A DNA stretch of 64,000 nucleotides. Origin: Kineococcus mangrovi. GTDB taxonomy: Bacteria; Actinomycetota; Actinomycetes; Actinomycetales; Kineococcaceae. Numbering within the stretch: the first letter of the stretch is position 1; each line of letters starts with the position of its first letter. The notes beneath the pieces were generated by a model that was not told the origin of the DNA, ran no database searches, and worked only from the letters and a program-made list of their open reading frames with translations. Of the stretch, positions 27,682 through 36,328 are shown one piece after another. The stretch spans positions 124,001-188,000 of the forward strand of contig NZ_JBGGTQ010000004.1 of the NCBI RefSeq assembly GCF_041320705.1, in the 5' to 3' direction. A program made the translations under genes and the position numbers.

Positions 27682-28815
27682 GTGGTGGACACGACGCACC
27701 AGGAGAGCCCCGCGACCGGAGGGCCGGGGGAGCCCCGCAAGCACGGTCGGCGCAAGGTCGTCGGAGCCGGTCTCGGCGTCCTGGCCGTGGCGGTCGGCGG
27801 GGGCGTGTACTGGGCCACGCGCGACACCAGCACCCCCGTCCAGCCCGCGCCCGTCCCGTCCTGGACACCGCGCCCGCACGTGCCGGCGGACGAGCTCGAC
27901 ACGAAGTGGGTCGGCGTCCAGACGCACACCGTCTCCGTCGCCGAGGACTTCGGCCAGTGGCTCGGCCGGCCGCTCGACTGCGTGGTGGTCTTCGGCTCGG
28001 AGAACGACTGGAAGGCCATCGAGGGCCCCTGGTTCGCGATGGACCCGCCGGAGGGCCAGGACTGGGGCGCGTGGGTCCGGGACGACCCCGACAACCGCAC
28101 CCTCGTCATCTCCACGGCCATGGTCCCCAAGGACCCGCCGTCGGACTGGCGCGCCCGCGGAGCCGCCGGGGAGTACGACCAGCACTGGCAGCGGTTCGGC
28201 CGCAACCTCGTCGACACCGGGCTCGGCTCCTCGATCGTCCGCATCGGCTGGGAGATGAACGGCAAGTGGTACGAGACCCACTACGTCGGTGAGTCCGAGG
28301 AGGACCGCGAGGACTGGAAGGAGTACTTCCGGCGCATCGTCATGGCGATGGAGGTCGAGGGCTCGGACTTCGAGATCGACTTCAACATCGCCGAGGGGCC
28401 GCAGAACTCCGTCTCGATCGACCAGCTCTACCCCGGCGACGACTACGTCGACATCATCGGCATCGACGTCTACGACTCCTACATCTCGCCCATCGACCCC
28501 TCGGCGCGCTGGCAGGCCAAGGACGAGAAGGTCAACAGCGTCTCGGCCGTCGTCGATTTCGCGGTCGCGCACGACAAGCCGATCAGCTTCCCCGAGTGGG
28601 CCATGGTCGCCGAGGGTTCGACCCAGGGCGGGGGTGACAGCCCCGAGTTCATCGACCAGATCGCCGACGTGGTCGCCTCGACCGACGTGCGGTACCAGGC
28701 CTACTTCAACTCCCCCGAGGGCGGCGTCGGCATGACCCTCGAGGACGCCCCGAACGGGTCGGCGGCGTTCGAGGAGCGCTTCGGCGCGACGGGTGACGCC
28801 GCCCCGGAGGCGTGA
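27682..28815 (+). CDS. Membrane-anchored GH26-like glycosyl hydrolase
   Basis: 377 residues: basic N-terminus, one membrane helix (about 26-45), a proline-rich spacer, then a GH26-like barrel. The acid/base glutamate is E191 in RIGWEMNGKWY and the likely nucleophile is E305 in ISFPEWAM, both in the right context. GH26 enzymes cut beta-mannans or related beta-1,3/1,4 glucans. Beside a flippase and polymerase it may trim or release the polymer made by the locus. Start is GTG at 27682 or the next codon GTG; the Shine-Dalgarno is weak. Confidence 0.75.
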   Translation: MVDTTHQESPATGGPGEPRKHGRRKVVGAGLGVLAVAVGGGVYWATRDTSTPVQPAPVPSWTPRPHVPADELDTKWVGVQTHTVSVAEDFGQWLGRPLDCVVVFGSENDWKAIEGPWFAMDPPEGQDWGAWVRDDPDNRTLVISTAMVPKDPPSDWRARGAAGEYDQHWQRFGRNLVDTGLGSSIVRIGWEMNGKWYETHYVGESEEDREDWKEYFRRIVMAMEVEGSDFEIDFNIAEGPQNSVSIDQLYPGDDYVDIIGIDVYDSYISPIDPSARWQAKDEKVNSVSAVVDFAVAHDKPISFPEWAMVAEGSTQGGGDSPEFIDQIADVVASTDVRYQAYFNSPEGGVGMTLEDAPNGSAAFEERFGATGDAAPEA

Positions 28816-28891
28816 TGCACGGGCCGGACGGCGGGTACCGTCTGGGCCGCGTCCGGTCCGGCCGGTGCGCGCTCCACAGAGGAGGACCACG

Positions 28892-30181
28892 GTGAGTGTG
28901 CTCGCCAAGCTGCGCGGCGCGGGCATGACCCGCGGCGTGTGGAACATCGTCGACCAGCTGATCTCCAGCGCGAACAACTTCCTCGTGCAGATCGTCGTCG
29001 CGAAGTCCGTCAGCGACGGCGACTTCGGGACCTTCGCGATCGTGTTCTCGATCTTCGCCGTCGCCATCGGGTTCTTCCGCGCCCTGTCCACCTCACCGGT
29101 GGCCATGCGGTTCGCCGGCGCCGACGACCGGGAGTTCGGTCGCGTCACGGGATCCTCCACGGGCCTGGTGCTCGCGGGGTCGGTGGCGGTGGGTGCCGGT
29201 CTGGTCGCCACCGGGTTGCTCGGCCCGTTCGGCCGCGTCACCTCCGACAGCCTCGTCGCCCTGGGCGTCGTCCTGCCCGGGCTGCTCATGCAGGACGCGT
29301 GGCGGCAGGTCCTCTTCGCCCGCCTGCGGCCCGCCGCCGCGTGCGTCCTCGACGGCGCCTGGGGCGTCCTGCAGCTCGCCGCGGTGCTCGTCCTGTTCCT
29401 GGGCGGTGTCCACCAGGTCCACGCCTACGTGCTCGCCTGGGGCGGGGCCGCCCTCGTCGCGAGCTTCGTCGGGCTCGCGCAGATGCGGACCCGTCCCCGC
29501 CCGGTCCGGGCGATCGGCTGGTTGCGCGAGCAGTCGTCCATGACGCGCTACCTGGTGCCCGAGTACGTCCTCATGCAGTCCGGTGCCCAGTTGGCCGTCT
29601 TCGTCGTCGCCGGGGTCGCCGGGACGGTGGCGGCCGGTGCGCTGCGCGGGGCCAACATGCTGACGGTGCCCGCGACGATCCTGTCCACGGGCCTGATGTC
29701 CTTCGCCGTCCCCGAACTGGCGCGGCGGCGTGCCCGCACCTCCCAGGGCACCTGGAAGTGGGCGGCGCTGGCGATCTCGGGACTCGTCGTCGTCACCGGT
29801 GTCGTCTGGGGGTCGCTGTTCCTGCTGCTGCCGGACTCCGTCGGCCAGGCGCTGCTCGGGGACTCGTGGGCCGGGACGCGCGAGGTGCTCGTGGCGATCA
29901 TCGTTGGCCAGGCCGGGTCCGCCCTGTCCGTCGGTCCGGCGGCCGTCCTCTACGCCAACGAGGGCGCGAAGGTGACCATCCGGCTCCACACGGTCTACGC
30001 CGTCCTGCTCATCACGCTGTCCACGGTCGGTGCGCTGCTCTGGGGCGCGGTCGGCACGGCGTGGGGGATGGCCGGGGCCTTCTGGCTCACCGCCCCCTGG
30101 TGGTTCGTGGCCATGCGCCGGCACCTGCGCACCCCCGTGGACCAGCCGCCCCCCTCGGTCGAGCCGACCCCCGTCGGCTGA
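28892..30181 (+). CDS. Polysaccharide flippase (Wzx/MATE-like, MurJ-MOP superfamily)
   Basis: 429 residues with about 12 membrane helices, starting with WNIVDQLISSANNFLVQIVVAKSVS, the usual opening of lipid-linked oligosaccharide flippases. It would move undecaprenyl-linked repeat units across the membrane. The GTG start has AGGAGG eight bases upstream. A strong hairpin follows its stop. With the convergent polymerase gene it suggests a Wzx/Wzy-type pathway. Confidence 0.82.
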   Translation: MSVLAKLRGAGMTRGVWNIVDQLISSANNFLVQIVVAKSVSDGDFGTFAIVFSIFAVAIGFFRALSTSPVAMRFAGADDREFGRVTGSSTGLVLAGSVAVGAGLVATGLLGPFGRVTSDSLVALGVVLPGLLMQDAWRQVLFARLRPAAACVLDGAWGVLQLAAVLVLFLGGVHQVHAYVLAWGGAALVASFVGLAQMRTRPRPVRAIGWLREQSSMTRYLVPEYVLMQSGAQLAVFVVAGVAGTVAAGALRGANMLTVPATILSTGLMSFAVPELARRRARTSQGTWKWAALAISGLVVVTGVVWGSLFLLLPDSVGQALLGDSWAGTREVLVAIIVGQAGSALSVGPAAVLYANEGAKVTIRLHTVYAVLLITLSTVGALLWGAVGTAWGMAGAFWLTAPWWFVAMRRHLRTPVDQPPPSVEPTPVG

Positions 30182-30233
30182 GAACCCGCCGGGCCGGTCC
30201 CGGCCCCACCGCGCACGACGCGGGAGCAGCACG

Positions 30234-30267
30234 CGAGAGGCGGACCCCGTGGGGGGTCCGCCTCTCG
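30234..30267. terminator. Bidirectional hairpin terminator between flippase and polymerase genes
   Basis: A perfect 15-bp stem (30234-30248 with 30253-30267) and a four-base loop GTGG between two convergent genes. No T-run follows, as is common for high-GC actinobacterial terminators. Confidence 0.75.
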
Positions 30268-30307
30268 TCGTCGTGGGGGTCTTCCCGGGCCCCGTCGTGG
30301 GGCCGGG

Positions 30308-31717
30308 TCAGGGGGTGGGCGGGGTCAGCCCGTTCGGTGACGCCGGTGCGACCGTCACCGCGACCGGCGCGCCCTGCCCGCTCTCCCCGCCCCCGGACGC
30401 GGGACCGCTCGCCGCCGGGTCGCGCCGGGCGTCGCGCCCGGCCTCGTAGCGGTACCCGATGAACAACGAGGACAGCGGGACCAGGACGTAGAGCACCTGC
30501 GGCTGCAGGAGCGCCCCGGTGAGGAACGCGTTGGCGAAGACGCCGGCCCCGGCCAGGGTGGGCGAGGGGGAGCGCCGGACGAGCGCCAGGGCCGCGAAGA
30601 CCCCGAACAGGACCGCCGCGGGCAGGCCGTACTCCAGCACGAGCTTGGCCAGGCCGGAGAAGTTGATCGGCAGGCGGGTGGCCTGGAAGATCTCGTCGGC
30701 CAGCCGGTCCGCCCGGCCGGCGCCGTCACCCACGAGGACCGACCAGGGCCGATCGCCCCACGTCTGCAGGATCTGCCCGTAGGGCTGCACGAAGCGCAGG
30801 CTCCCGCTGGAGTTCGTCTGCGACGTCTCCCCGGCGCGCTCGGCGATGATGGAGCCGAAGGGCGTCGCGAGGGCGATCGGGATCGCGACGACGACCGCCA
30901 CCACGATGCGGGCCGTCCAGCGCCCGCCCCGGCGGAGCATGAGCAGCAGCACGCCGAAACCGGCGAACAGCAGACCGGTCCCGGAGATGGTGCACACCAG
31001 CGCGATCGCCAGGACGACGACCCGCCACCACGCCGCGCGGCGGACCAGGACGGCCAGCAGGGCGATCGCGAGGAACTGCGCGTAGATGGACGGTTCGAGG
31101 AACACGAAACCGTTCGCCTTGATGATCGGGTTGCCGTACTCGATCGGGTAGCTGGTGTTGTACCCGGTGAACAGGACCGTGCGCGGCACCGCGGACAGGA
31201 CGAAGTCCCGGTAGGACCAGACGCCGAGGGCCTGGCCGGCCGTCTGCAGGATCCCCACGGCGGCGAAGACCAGCATGAACGCCTCGAACCGCGCCAGGAC
31301 GCGTTCGTACAGGTGGTGACGGGCCGGGTGCAGCCGGAACGTGAAGACGACCCAGATGACCGGCAGGTACACCAGGGACGTGATGGCGCCCTCGCCCGTG
31401 CGGAACAGCACGATCCCCGCGCACAGGAACGCGGCGGCGACGGCGAGGACGAAGACCCTCGTGGCCGGCCGGTTCTCGACGACGTCACCGTGGTGCAGCA
31501 GGTACCCCAGGCCGGCCAGGGCCACCAGGACGCTCACCGAGAGCTGCACCCCGCCGAGGGGCAGGCCGAAGCGCTGCAGCAGGGTGATCGACACGATGAG
31601 CGCGGTGACGACCGCCATGACGCGCCGGTCCGCGACGGACTCGCCGCTCGCCCGTCCGGGCCGCGGGTCCGGGGAGGGGGTCGGCGAGGGGTCGGTCGTG
31701 GAGGTCGGCTGCGGCAC
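30308..31717 (-). CDS. O-antigen ligase/polymerase-like membrane protein (Wzy type)
   Basis: 469 residues with about 11-12 membrane helices and a large external loop near 190-215. Length, helix pattern and the loop are those of the Wzy/WaaL superfamily; sequence alone does not separate polymerase from ligase. Both cytosolic ends are proline/serine/glycine-rich. The GTG start has a GGGGGGA site. As the only such protein in the locus it is the probable polymerase of the repeat units. Confidence 0.7.
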   Translation of the reverse strand: MPQPTSTTDPSPTPSPDPRPGRASGESVADRRVMAVVTALIVSITLLQRFGLPLGGVQLSVSVLVALAGLGYLLHHGDVVENRPATRVFVLAVAAAFLCAGIVLFRTGEGAITSLVYLPVIWVVFTFRLHPARHHLYERVLARFEAFMLVFAAVGILQTAGQALGVWSYRDFVLSAVPRTVLFTGYNTSYPIEYGNPIIKANGFVFLEPSIYAQFLAIALLAVLVRRAAWWRVVVLAIALVCTISGTGLLFAGFGVLLLMLRRGGRWTARIVVAVVVAIPIALATPFGSIIAERAGETSQTNSSGSLRFVQPYGQILQTWGDRPWSVLVGDGAGRADRLADEIFQATRLPINFSGLAKLVLEYGLPAAVLFGVFAALALVRRSPSPTLAGAGVFANAFLTGALLQPQVLYVLVPLSSLFIGYRYEAGRDARRDPAASGPASGGGESGQGAPVAVTVAPASPNGLTPPTP

Positions 31718-31878
31718 GCGGGTCCCCCCGGACTCGAGTAGGAGAAGGGTGAAGAAGCGGTGGGCGGCGTCCTGGGGCCCGCCTGGCGCGTGCCATCGTA
31801 AGTCGTGGGGAGGGCCTCTTCGCCGGTTCCGGCGATCTGCGGGGCCGAACGAGTGCGCTGCGTGACGAGGTCATGCGA

Positions 31879-31903
31879 TCGGAGCAACGACCCGTTGCTC
31901 CGA
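31879..31903. promoter_or_regulatory. Perfect 25-base inverted repeat upstream of the co-polymerase gene
   Basis: TCGGAGCAACG-acc-CGTTGCTCCGA, arms of 11 bp without mismatch, lies in the 319-base gap 31718-32036 between the divergent polymerase and co-polymerase genes. It may be a regulator site for both directions or a leader hairpin of the plus-strand gene. Nothing else in this gap is recognisable apart from the AGGAGGA ribosome-binding site before 32037. Confidence 0.5.
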
Positions 31904-32036
31904 GCGGGTCGAAGCGTCCGGGAGGACCTCCCGTCCGACAGCGGGCACCCCGCGTCGGGTGCAAGACTGACCGCGCGACGACCGCCGCACGCGGTCGTCA
32001 CGGGCGCGGAGCCCGGTGGGGGGACCAGGAGGAAGC

Positions 32037-33524
32037 GTGGCAGCAGCAGCAGCGGGCGTGCCCGAGCGCAACGGCGCCGGGACGTGGGCGGCGGTCTTCC
32101 GCCACCGGTGGAAGGTCGTCGTGGTGGCGGTCCTGCTGGGTGTCGCCGGGTTCGCCGGGGCGACCGCGTTCCTGCCGGCCAGCTACGCGGCCGAGGCCGT
32201 CATCACCTTGGACAAGGACCGGCCCTTCGACCCGACGGCGACGGGCAACAACGCCGCTCAGCTCGGCGACCCGACCCAGTGGGCGGCCCTGCAGGCGGCC
32301 GTCGTCGACTCCAGCTCCGTCCTCGACGCCGCCCTCGCGCCGGTCGGCACCGGGGTCGGTGCCCAGACCGTGCAGGTCCCCGCGGACCTGGCGGACACCT
32401 TCCGCGCCGGGCTGACGGTGACGGCCCAGACGGACACCAACCAGATTGTCGTCTCCGCGACGGCCCCCTCCGCCCAGGACGCCGCCGACATCGCCGACGC
32501 GGTCGCCTACGCCTACCGCGCGCAGTCGCTGCAGCAGGTCACCCAGGCCCGCGACGCCGCCCTGGCGAACGTCGCGGCCACGGACACCGCCCAGGTCCAG
32601 CAGATCAACATCGCGGCCACCACGTACGGGTCCGGGGTGGCCAGCGTCGACGACGCGACCGTGCCGACCCAGCCCTCCCCGCCCCACCCGTGGCAGATCG
32701 GCCTGGTCGCCGGGATCGTCGGCCTCCTCGGCGCGGCCGGGGTCGTCGCGTGGGCCGCCCACCTCAAGCAGCGCGTGACGGCACCCCCGCTGGCCGGGGT
32801 CGCCGAGCTCGCGCGGTGGAACTCCCTGCCGACCGTGCGCGCCCTCGCGGACCCGCACAGCGACCCCAGCCGCAGCGCGGGCGTCGTCCTGGTCGGGCTG
32901 CAGCACCTCGGGCACCTGCGCACCCCGCGGCTGGAGGTGAGCAGCGTCCTGGTCACGGCCGCCTCCGGGAACGCCGGCGCGCTCGCCGCGGGGCTCGCCG
33001 CCTCGGCGGCCCGCGCCGGTCGTCGCGTCGTCCTGGTGGACGCCGACGAGGACGGCAGCCGGCTGGCCCGCATGGGCGCGCCCGCCGCCCCCCTGCGCGA
33101 GGGTGCCCTGCCCGAGCGCCGGTGGAGCGAGGAGATCCAGCCCTGGGTCGTCGGGGGAGGGGCCGTCGTCGGCGTGCTGCCGCTCGACGCCCGCTCGGTG
33201 CAGCCGCACGCGGTGGGGTCCGGGGTCCGGCACCTCGTCGAGTCCGGTTACCTGGTGATCTTCGCGGGCGGGTCGGTGGTCTCGAGCCCGATCGCCTTCG
33301 CCGTCGCCGGGGAGGTGGACGCCGTGCTCGTCCAGGTCGAGGCCGACCCCCGCGCCGAGGTCGTGAGCAAGACGCTGAACCAGTTGTCGATCGCCGCCCC
33401 GGCCGTCCTGGCCCAGGTCGTCGTCGGTGACGTCTCCTCGTCGGGGGGCGACGCTCGCCTCGAGCAGCGTTCACGCCCCGTCTCCCGGCCCACCGCCGAG
33501 GTGAGCGGCGCCGGGCGCGGCTGA
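32037..33524 (+). CDS. Polysaccharide co-polymerase with degenerate BY-kinase-like domain
   Basis: 495 residues. Helix 1 (about 29-48), an external Wzz-like domain and helix 2 (about 220-243) are followed by a cytoplasmic P-loop NTPase-like domain. In tyrosine kinases of this class Walker A is GEGKS/T; here it reads SGNAGALAA (from S310), lacking the lysine. VVLVDADEDG (about 333-342) keeps the Walker A' aspartates. There is no tyrosine cluster at the C-terminus. It probably sets chain length without kinase activity. GTG start with AGGAGGA upstream. Confidence 0.72.
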   Translation: MAAAAAGVPERNGAGTWAAVFRHRWKVVVVAVLLGVAGFAGATAFLPASYAAEAVITLDKDRPFDPTATGNNAAQLGDPTQWAALQAAVVDSSSVLDAALAPVGTGVGAQTVQVPADLADTFRAGLTVTAQTDTNQIVVSATAPSAQDAADIADAVAYAYRAQSLQQVTQARDAALANVAATDTAQVQQINIAATTYGSGVASVDDATVPTQPSPPHPWQIGLVAGIVGLLGAAGVVAWAAHLKQRVTAPPLAGVAELARWNSLPTVRALADPHSDPSRSAGVVLVGLQHLGHLRTPRLEVSSVLVTAASGNAGALAAGLAASAARAGRRVVLVDADEDGSRLARMGAPAAPLREGALPERRWSEEIQPWVVGGGAVVGVLPLDARSVQPHAVGSGVRHLVESGYLVIFAGGSVVSSPIAFAVAGEVDAVLVQVEADPRAEVVSKTLNQLSIAAPAVLAQVVVGDVSSSGGDARLEQRSRPVSRPTAEVSGAGRG

Positions 33525-33601
33525 CGTCCGCACCAGCTGCGCAGGTGCGACGGGCCGGTCCCCACCCGGGGGCCGGCCCGTCGTGCGTGCGGGCCCGTCG
33601 C

Positions 33602-33657
33602 GGCGCGGGAGCGCGGCGGTGTCACGGCGCGGGAGCGCGGCGGTGTCACGGCGCGGG
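33602..33657 (+). repeat. Tandem 24-base repeat at the 3' end of a glycosyltransferase gene
   Basis: Two identical 24-base units (33602-33625 and 33626-33649) starting GGCGCGGGAGCGCGGCGG and ending TGTCAC, plus the first 8 bases of a third. The minus-strand glycosyltransferase stop codon (33646-33648) lies in the second unit. Probably slippage. Confidence 0.8.
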
Positions 33658-34473
33658 CGCGGCGGCGATCTCCTCCCACGGGCCGGGGGCGATCCAGCCC
33701 TCCTCCATGTGCGTCGCGAGCGCGGGCTGGGCCCCCAGCAGCACCCGCCGCCGCGAGGGGCGCCGCAGCGACCGCGCGTCGACGGCCGTGCGCATCCCCG
33801 TGAGGTAGGCCCGCCGCAGCGCCGACCTCCAGGCCGGGGTGCCGTCGGCCGGCTCGTGGTGCTCGACGAGCTCGCGCAGCGTGAAGCGGGGCCGCCCCTG
33901 CAGCGTGAGGCAGCTGGCGTGGTCGAAGTCGCCCCCGGACAGGGCGCACAGCCACAGCAGCCGCTCGTCCTCGCGCAGCGCCCGGACGCGGGCGGCGAAG
34001 GTGCTCGTGGTGCTCTCCAGGCGCTCCCACCGCACCGGCTGCGCGGTGTCGGGCACCTCCTCGCCGTAGGGGGCGAAGTAGTCGGCCCCCGCGTGCTGCG
34101 GGTCCCGGGTCGCGTCGAGGAGGGCCACGAGGCTCTCGGGGCGCCACAGGTAGTCGTCCTCCGCCAGCAGGAGGACGTCCCGGCCGTCCCAGCCCCGGCG
34201 CCGGGGCAGGCCGAGGGCCGTGAGGTAGCTGCGCCGGTTGGAGCCGCCGTCGATGGTGACGGGGTCGCCCCAGCGGGCCATGAGGTCCAGCCGCTCGCCC
34301 GGCACGGGGCCGTCGTTGAGGAAGACGACCTCGGTGCCCGCGTCGGGACGCTCCTCGCGGACCCGCTCCACGGCCCGGCAGAAGGACTCCAGACCCACCC
34401 GTTTGCTGTACCAGCCCGGCCGGCCCTTGCTGTTCTCCCCGCCGTGCGAGCGGTAGACGACGTGAAGTCTCAC
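33646..34473 (-). CDS. Glycosyltransferase (GT-A-like)
   Basis: 275 residues. It begins RLHVVYRSHGG and has LLLAEDDYLWRPESL (about 123-137), where EDD is the probable metal/nucleotide-sugar motif of a GT-A fold, preceded by EVVFLNDGP as in GT2 enzymes. Family within GT2 and linkage are not predictable. GTG start with TACGAT six bases upstream. It ends in a tandem repeat. Located between the co-polymerase and the malectin-GH26 gene. Confidence 0.65.
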   Translation of the reverse strand: MRLHVVYRSHGGENSKGRPGWYSKRVGLESFCRAVERVREERPDAGTEVVFLNDGPVPGERLDLMARWGDPVTIDGGSNRRSYLTALGLPRRRGWDGRDVLLLAEDDYLWRPESLVALLDATRDPQHAGADYFAPYGEEVPDTAQPVRWERLESTTSTFAARVRALREDERLLWLCALSGGDFDHASCLTLQGRPRFTLRELVEHHEPADGTPAWRSALRRAYLTGMRTAVDARSLRRPSRRRVLLGAQPALATHMEEGWIAPGPWEEIAAAPAP

Positions 34474-34479
34474 CCGCCG

Positions 34480-34485
34480 ATCGTA
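34480..34485 (-). promoter_or_regulatory. -10 element TACGAT, leaderless glycosyltransferase gene
   Basis: On the minus strand TACGAT is six bases before the GTG start at 34473. The rest of the 222-base gap to the malectin-GH26 gene has no clear promoter for the plus strand. Confidence 0.5.
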
Positions 34486-34695
34486 ACCGGGCGGGCCGCG
34501 CCGACCGGGTGGCGCGATCACGGAGGGCACACCTATCGCTGCAGGTCGGCGCCGCGTTACAGGTTCGGCCGAACTCCTCGCTCAAGCCGCCGGGTGAGCC
34601 GGCCGAAGACCTCTCTGTCACCCCCGAACGGGCCAACTCGGCACCTGCGCACCCCCGCGCCGGCGCCCTGAGCACAGCGAGGTTGATCCACCCCC

Positions 34696-36246
34696 ATGAG
34701 CAAGCTTTCGAAGTTCCTCCTTTCGAGCACCGCCGTCGCCCTCGTCGCCGCGGGCCTGACCACCGCCGGTGTCACGGCCGCCTCGGCCGAGGCGGGGCTC
34801 GTCATCCGCCAGGGCACGGGCAAGGCCGACTGGACCGACCCCGCGGGCAACGTCTGGAAGAAGGACTCCGGCTTCACCGGCGGCTACCAGGTGCAGTCGG
34901 TCACCACGAGCAGGATCAGCGGCACCGACCTCTCCCCGCTCTACCAGAACGAGCACTGGGGCATGAGCCGGTGGAGCGCACCGGTCCCCGCCGGGACCTA
35001 CGAGGTCACGCTGAAGATGGCCGAGACGTACTTCGACGCCCGCGGCACCCGCGTCTTCTCGGTCTCCGCCGAGGGCCAGCGGGTCGTCGACAACCTCGAC
35101 CTGTTCGCCGTCGCCGGCAAGAACGCCGCCGTCGACCGGACCTTCACCGTCAAGGTCGGCGACGGGTCGCTGGACCTCGGCTTCTCGGCCACGCGCAACA
35201 ACGCCAAGGTGGACGGCATCCTCGTCCGGGCGGTCTCGCCGGCGCCCGCCGGTCCCGGTGTCGTGAAGCCCTCGCCGCGGCCCACCACGCCCACGCCCGT
35301 CATGACCACCCCGGCGCCCCCTCCCGCCACCACCCCCCCGCCGAGCCCGTCGGCACCGCCCGCGGCGGCGGGGACCTGGCTCTCGGGGGCCTCCGGGGTG
35401 GGTGTCGGCGACGGCCGGTACGCGGCCTGGCGCGGGACCCCCCTGGGCATCGCCGCCAGCTGGGCCAACGACAACACGAACAACCAGCACTTCTGGCAGC
35501 TCGACCCCGGGGCCGAGTACGGCAAGTGGAACGCCTCCATGGACATGGCCGTCGGCGGCATCGACCGCGGTGAGACCTGGGCGCAGGGCGCCTCGGGCCA
35601 GTTCGACGCCCGGTGGAAGGCCTCCCTGCTCAAGCTCAAGTCCCAGTGGGGCAACCGCAGCGGCACCGTGTACATCCGCTTCGCGCACGAGATGAACGGG
35701 TTCTGGTTCCCCTGGTCGGTGAACAAGAACAACCACCAGGACTTCGTGGCCTCGTGGAAGCGCTACCGCGCCCTGCAGCAGCAGGTCTTCCCGGAGGCCA
35801 AGCTGGTCTTCAGCGTCAACCGGGACAGCAACGGCACCGGCATGGACTGGACGAAGTTCTTCCCCGGCAAGGCGTACGTGGACGTGCTGACGGTGGACTA
35901 CTACAACCAGTACCCGTACGCGAGCACCAAGGCGCAGTTCGACGCGGCGAGCTGGGACAAGGACGGCTACGGCGCGCCCAAGGGCATCCGGGCGCACGCC
36001 GCCTTCGCCAAGAGCCAGGGCATCCCGTTCGGCGTCTCGGAGTGGTCCGGCAACGCGGACAACGGTGACGGCGCCGGCTACGTCGAGGGCATGCACGCCT
36101 TCTTCGAGGAGAACGCCGGCACCGGCCCCGGGCAGGTCCTGTACGACATCCAGTTCAACTGCGACATCGACGGCAAGCGCTGGCTGCTCTTCGGTTCCGG
36201 CGTCCGGATGCCCTCCTCGGCGCAGACGTACAAGAACCTGTTCTGA
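34696..36246 (+). CDS. Secreted malectin-domain GH26-like glycosyl hydrolase
   Basis: 516 residues. A signal peptide (1-31, cleavage after ASA) is followed by a malectin-like carbohydrate-binding domain (about 34-190), a Pro/Thr/Ser linker (about 195-228) and a GH26-like barrel. The acid/base is E332 in FAHEMNGFWFPW and the probable nucleophile E449 in VSEWSG. It would be exported and act on a beta-glycan, perhaps the polymer of this locus. The ATG has only a weak GAGG 12 bases upstream. A 23-bp terminator follows. Confidence 0.85.
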   Translation: MSKLSKFLLSSTAVALVAAGLTTAGVTAASAEAGLVIRQGTGKADWTDPAGNVWKKDSGFTGGYQVQSVTTSRISGTDLSPLYQNEHWGMSRWSAPVPAGTYEVTLKMAETYFDARGTRVFSVSAEGQRVVDNLDLFAVAGKNAAVDRTFTVKVGDGSLDLGFSATRNNAKVDGILVRAVSPAPAGPGVVKPSPRPTTPTPVMTTPAPPPATTPPPSPSAPPAAAGTWLSGASGVGVGDGRYAAWRGTPLGIAASWANDNTNNQHFWQLDPGAEYGKWNASMDMAVGGIDRGETWAQGASGQFDARWKASLLKLKSQWGNRSGTVYIRFAHEMNGFWFPWSVNKNNHQDFVASWKRYRALQQQVFPEAKLVFSVNRDSNGTGMDWTKFFPGKAYVDVLTVDYYNQYPYASTKAQFDAASWDKDGYGAPKGIRAHAAFAKSQGIPFGVSEWSGNADNGDGAGYVEGMHAFFEENAGTGPGQVLYDIQFNCDIDGKRWLLFGSGVRMPSSAQTYKNLF

Positions 36247-36256
36247 CCCCAGCCCC

Positions 36257-36314
36257 GCACGACGGCGCCCCCGCCGGCCAGGTGAGCACCCGGCCGGCGG
36301 GGGCGCCGTCGTGC
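36257..36314. terminator. Very strong bidirectional hairpin terminator
   Basis: A perfect 23-bp stem (36257-36279 with 36292-36314) and a 12-base loop between the convergent malectin-GH26 gene and a glycosyltransferase gene. Confidence 0.85.
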
Positions 36315-36328
36315 GTGCGGGGCCGGGC

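Noticed and set aside
33602-33657. CRISPR-like array
   Set aside because: Units are contiguous with no spacers and there are no cas genes; simple tandem duplication.
34474-34695. Possible riboswitch or c-di-GMP element in the leader of the malectin-GH26 gene
   Set aside because: Several short GC stems can be drawn but none match the conserved cores of GEMM or ydaO riboswitches.
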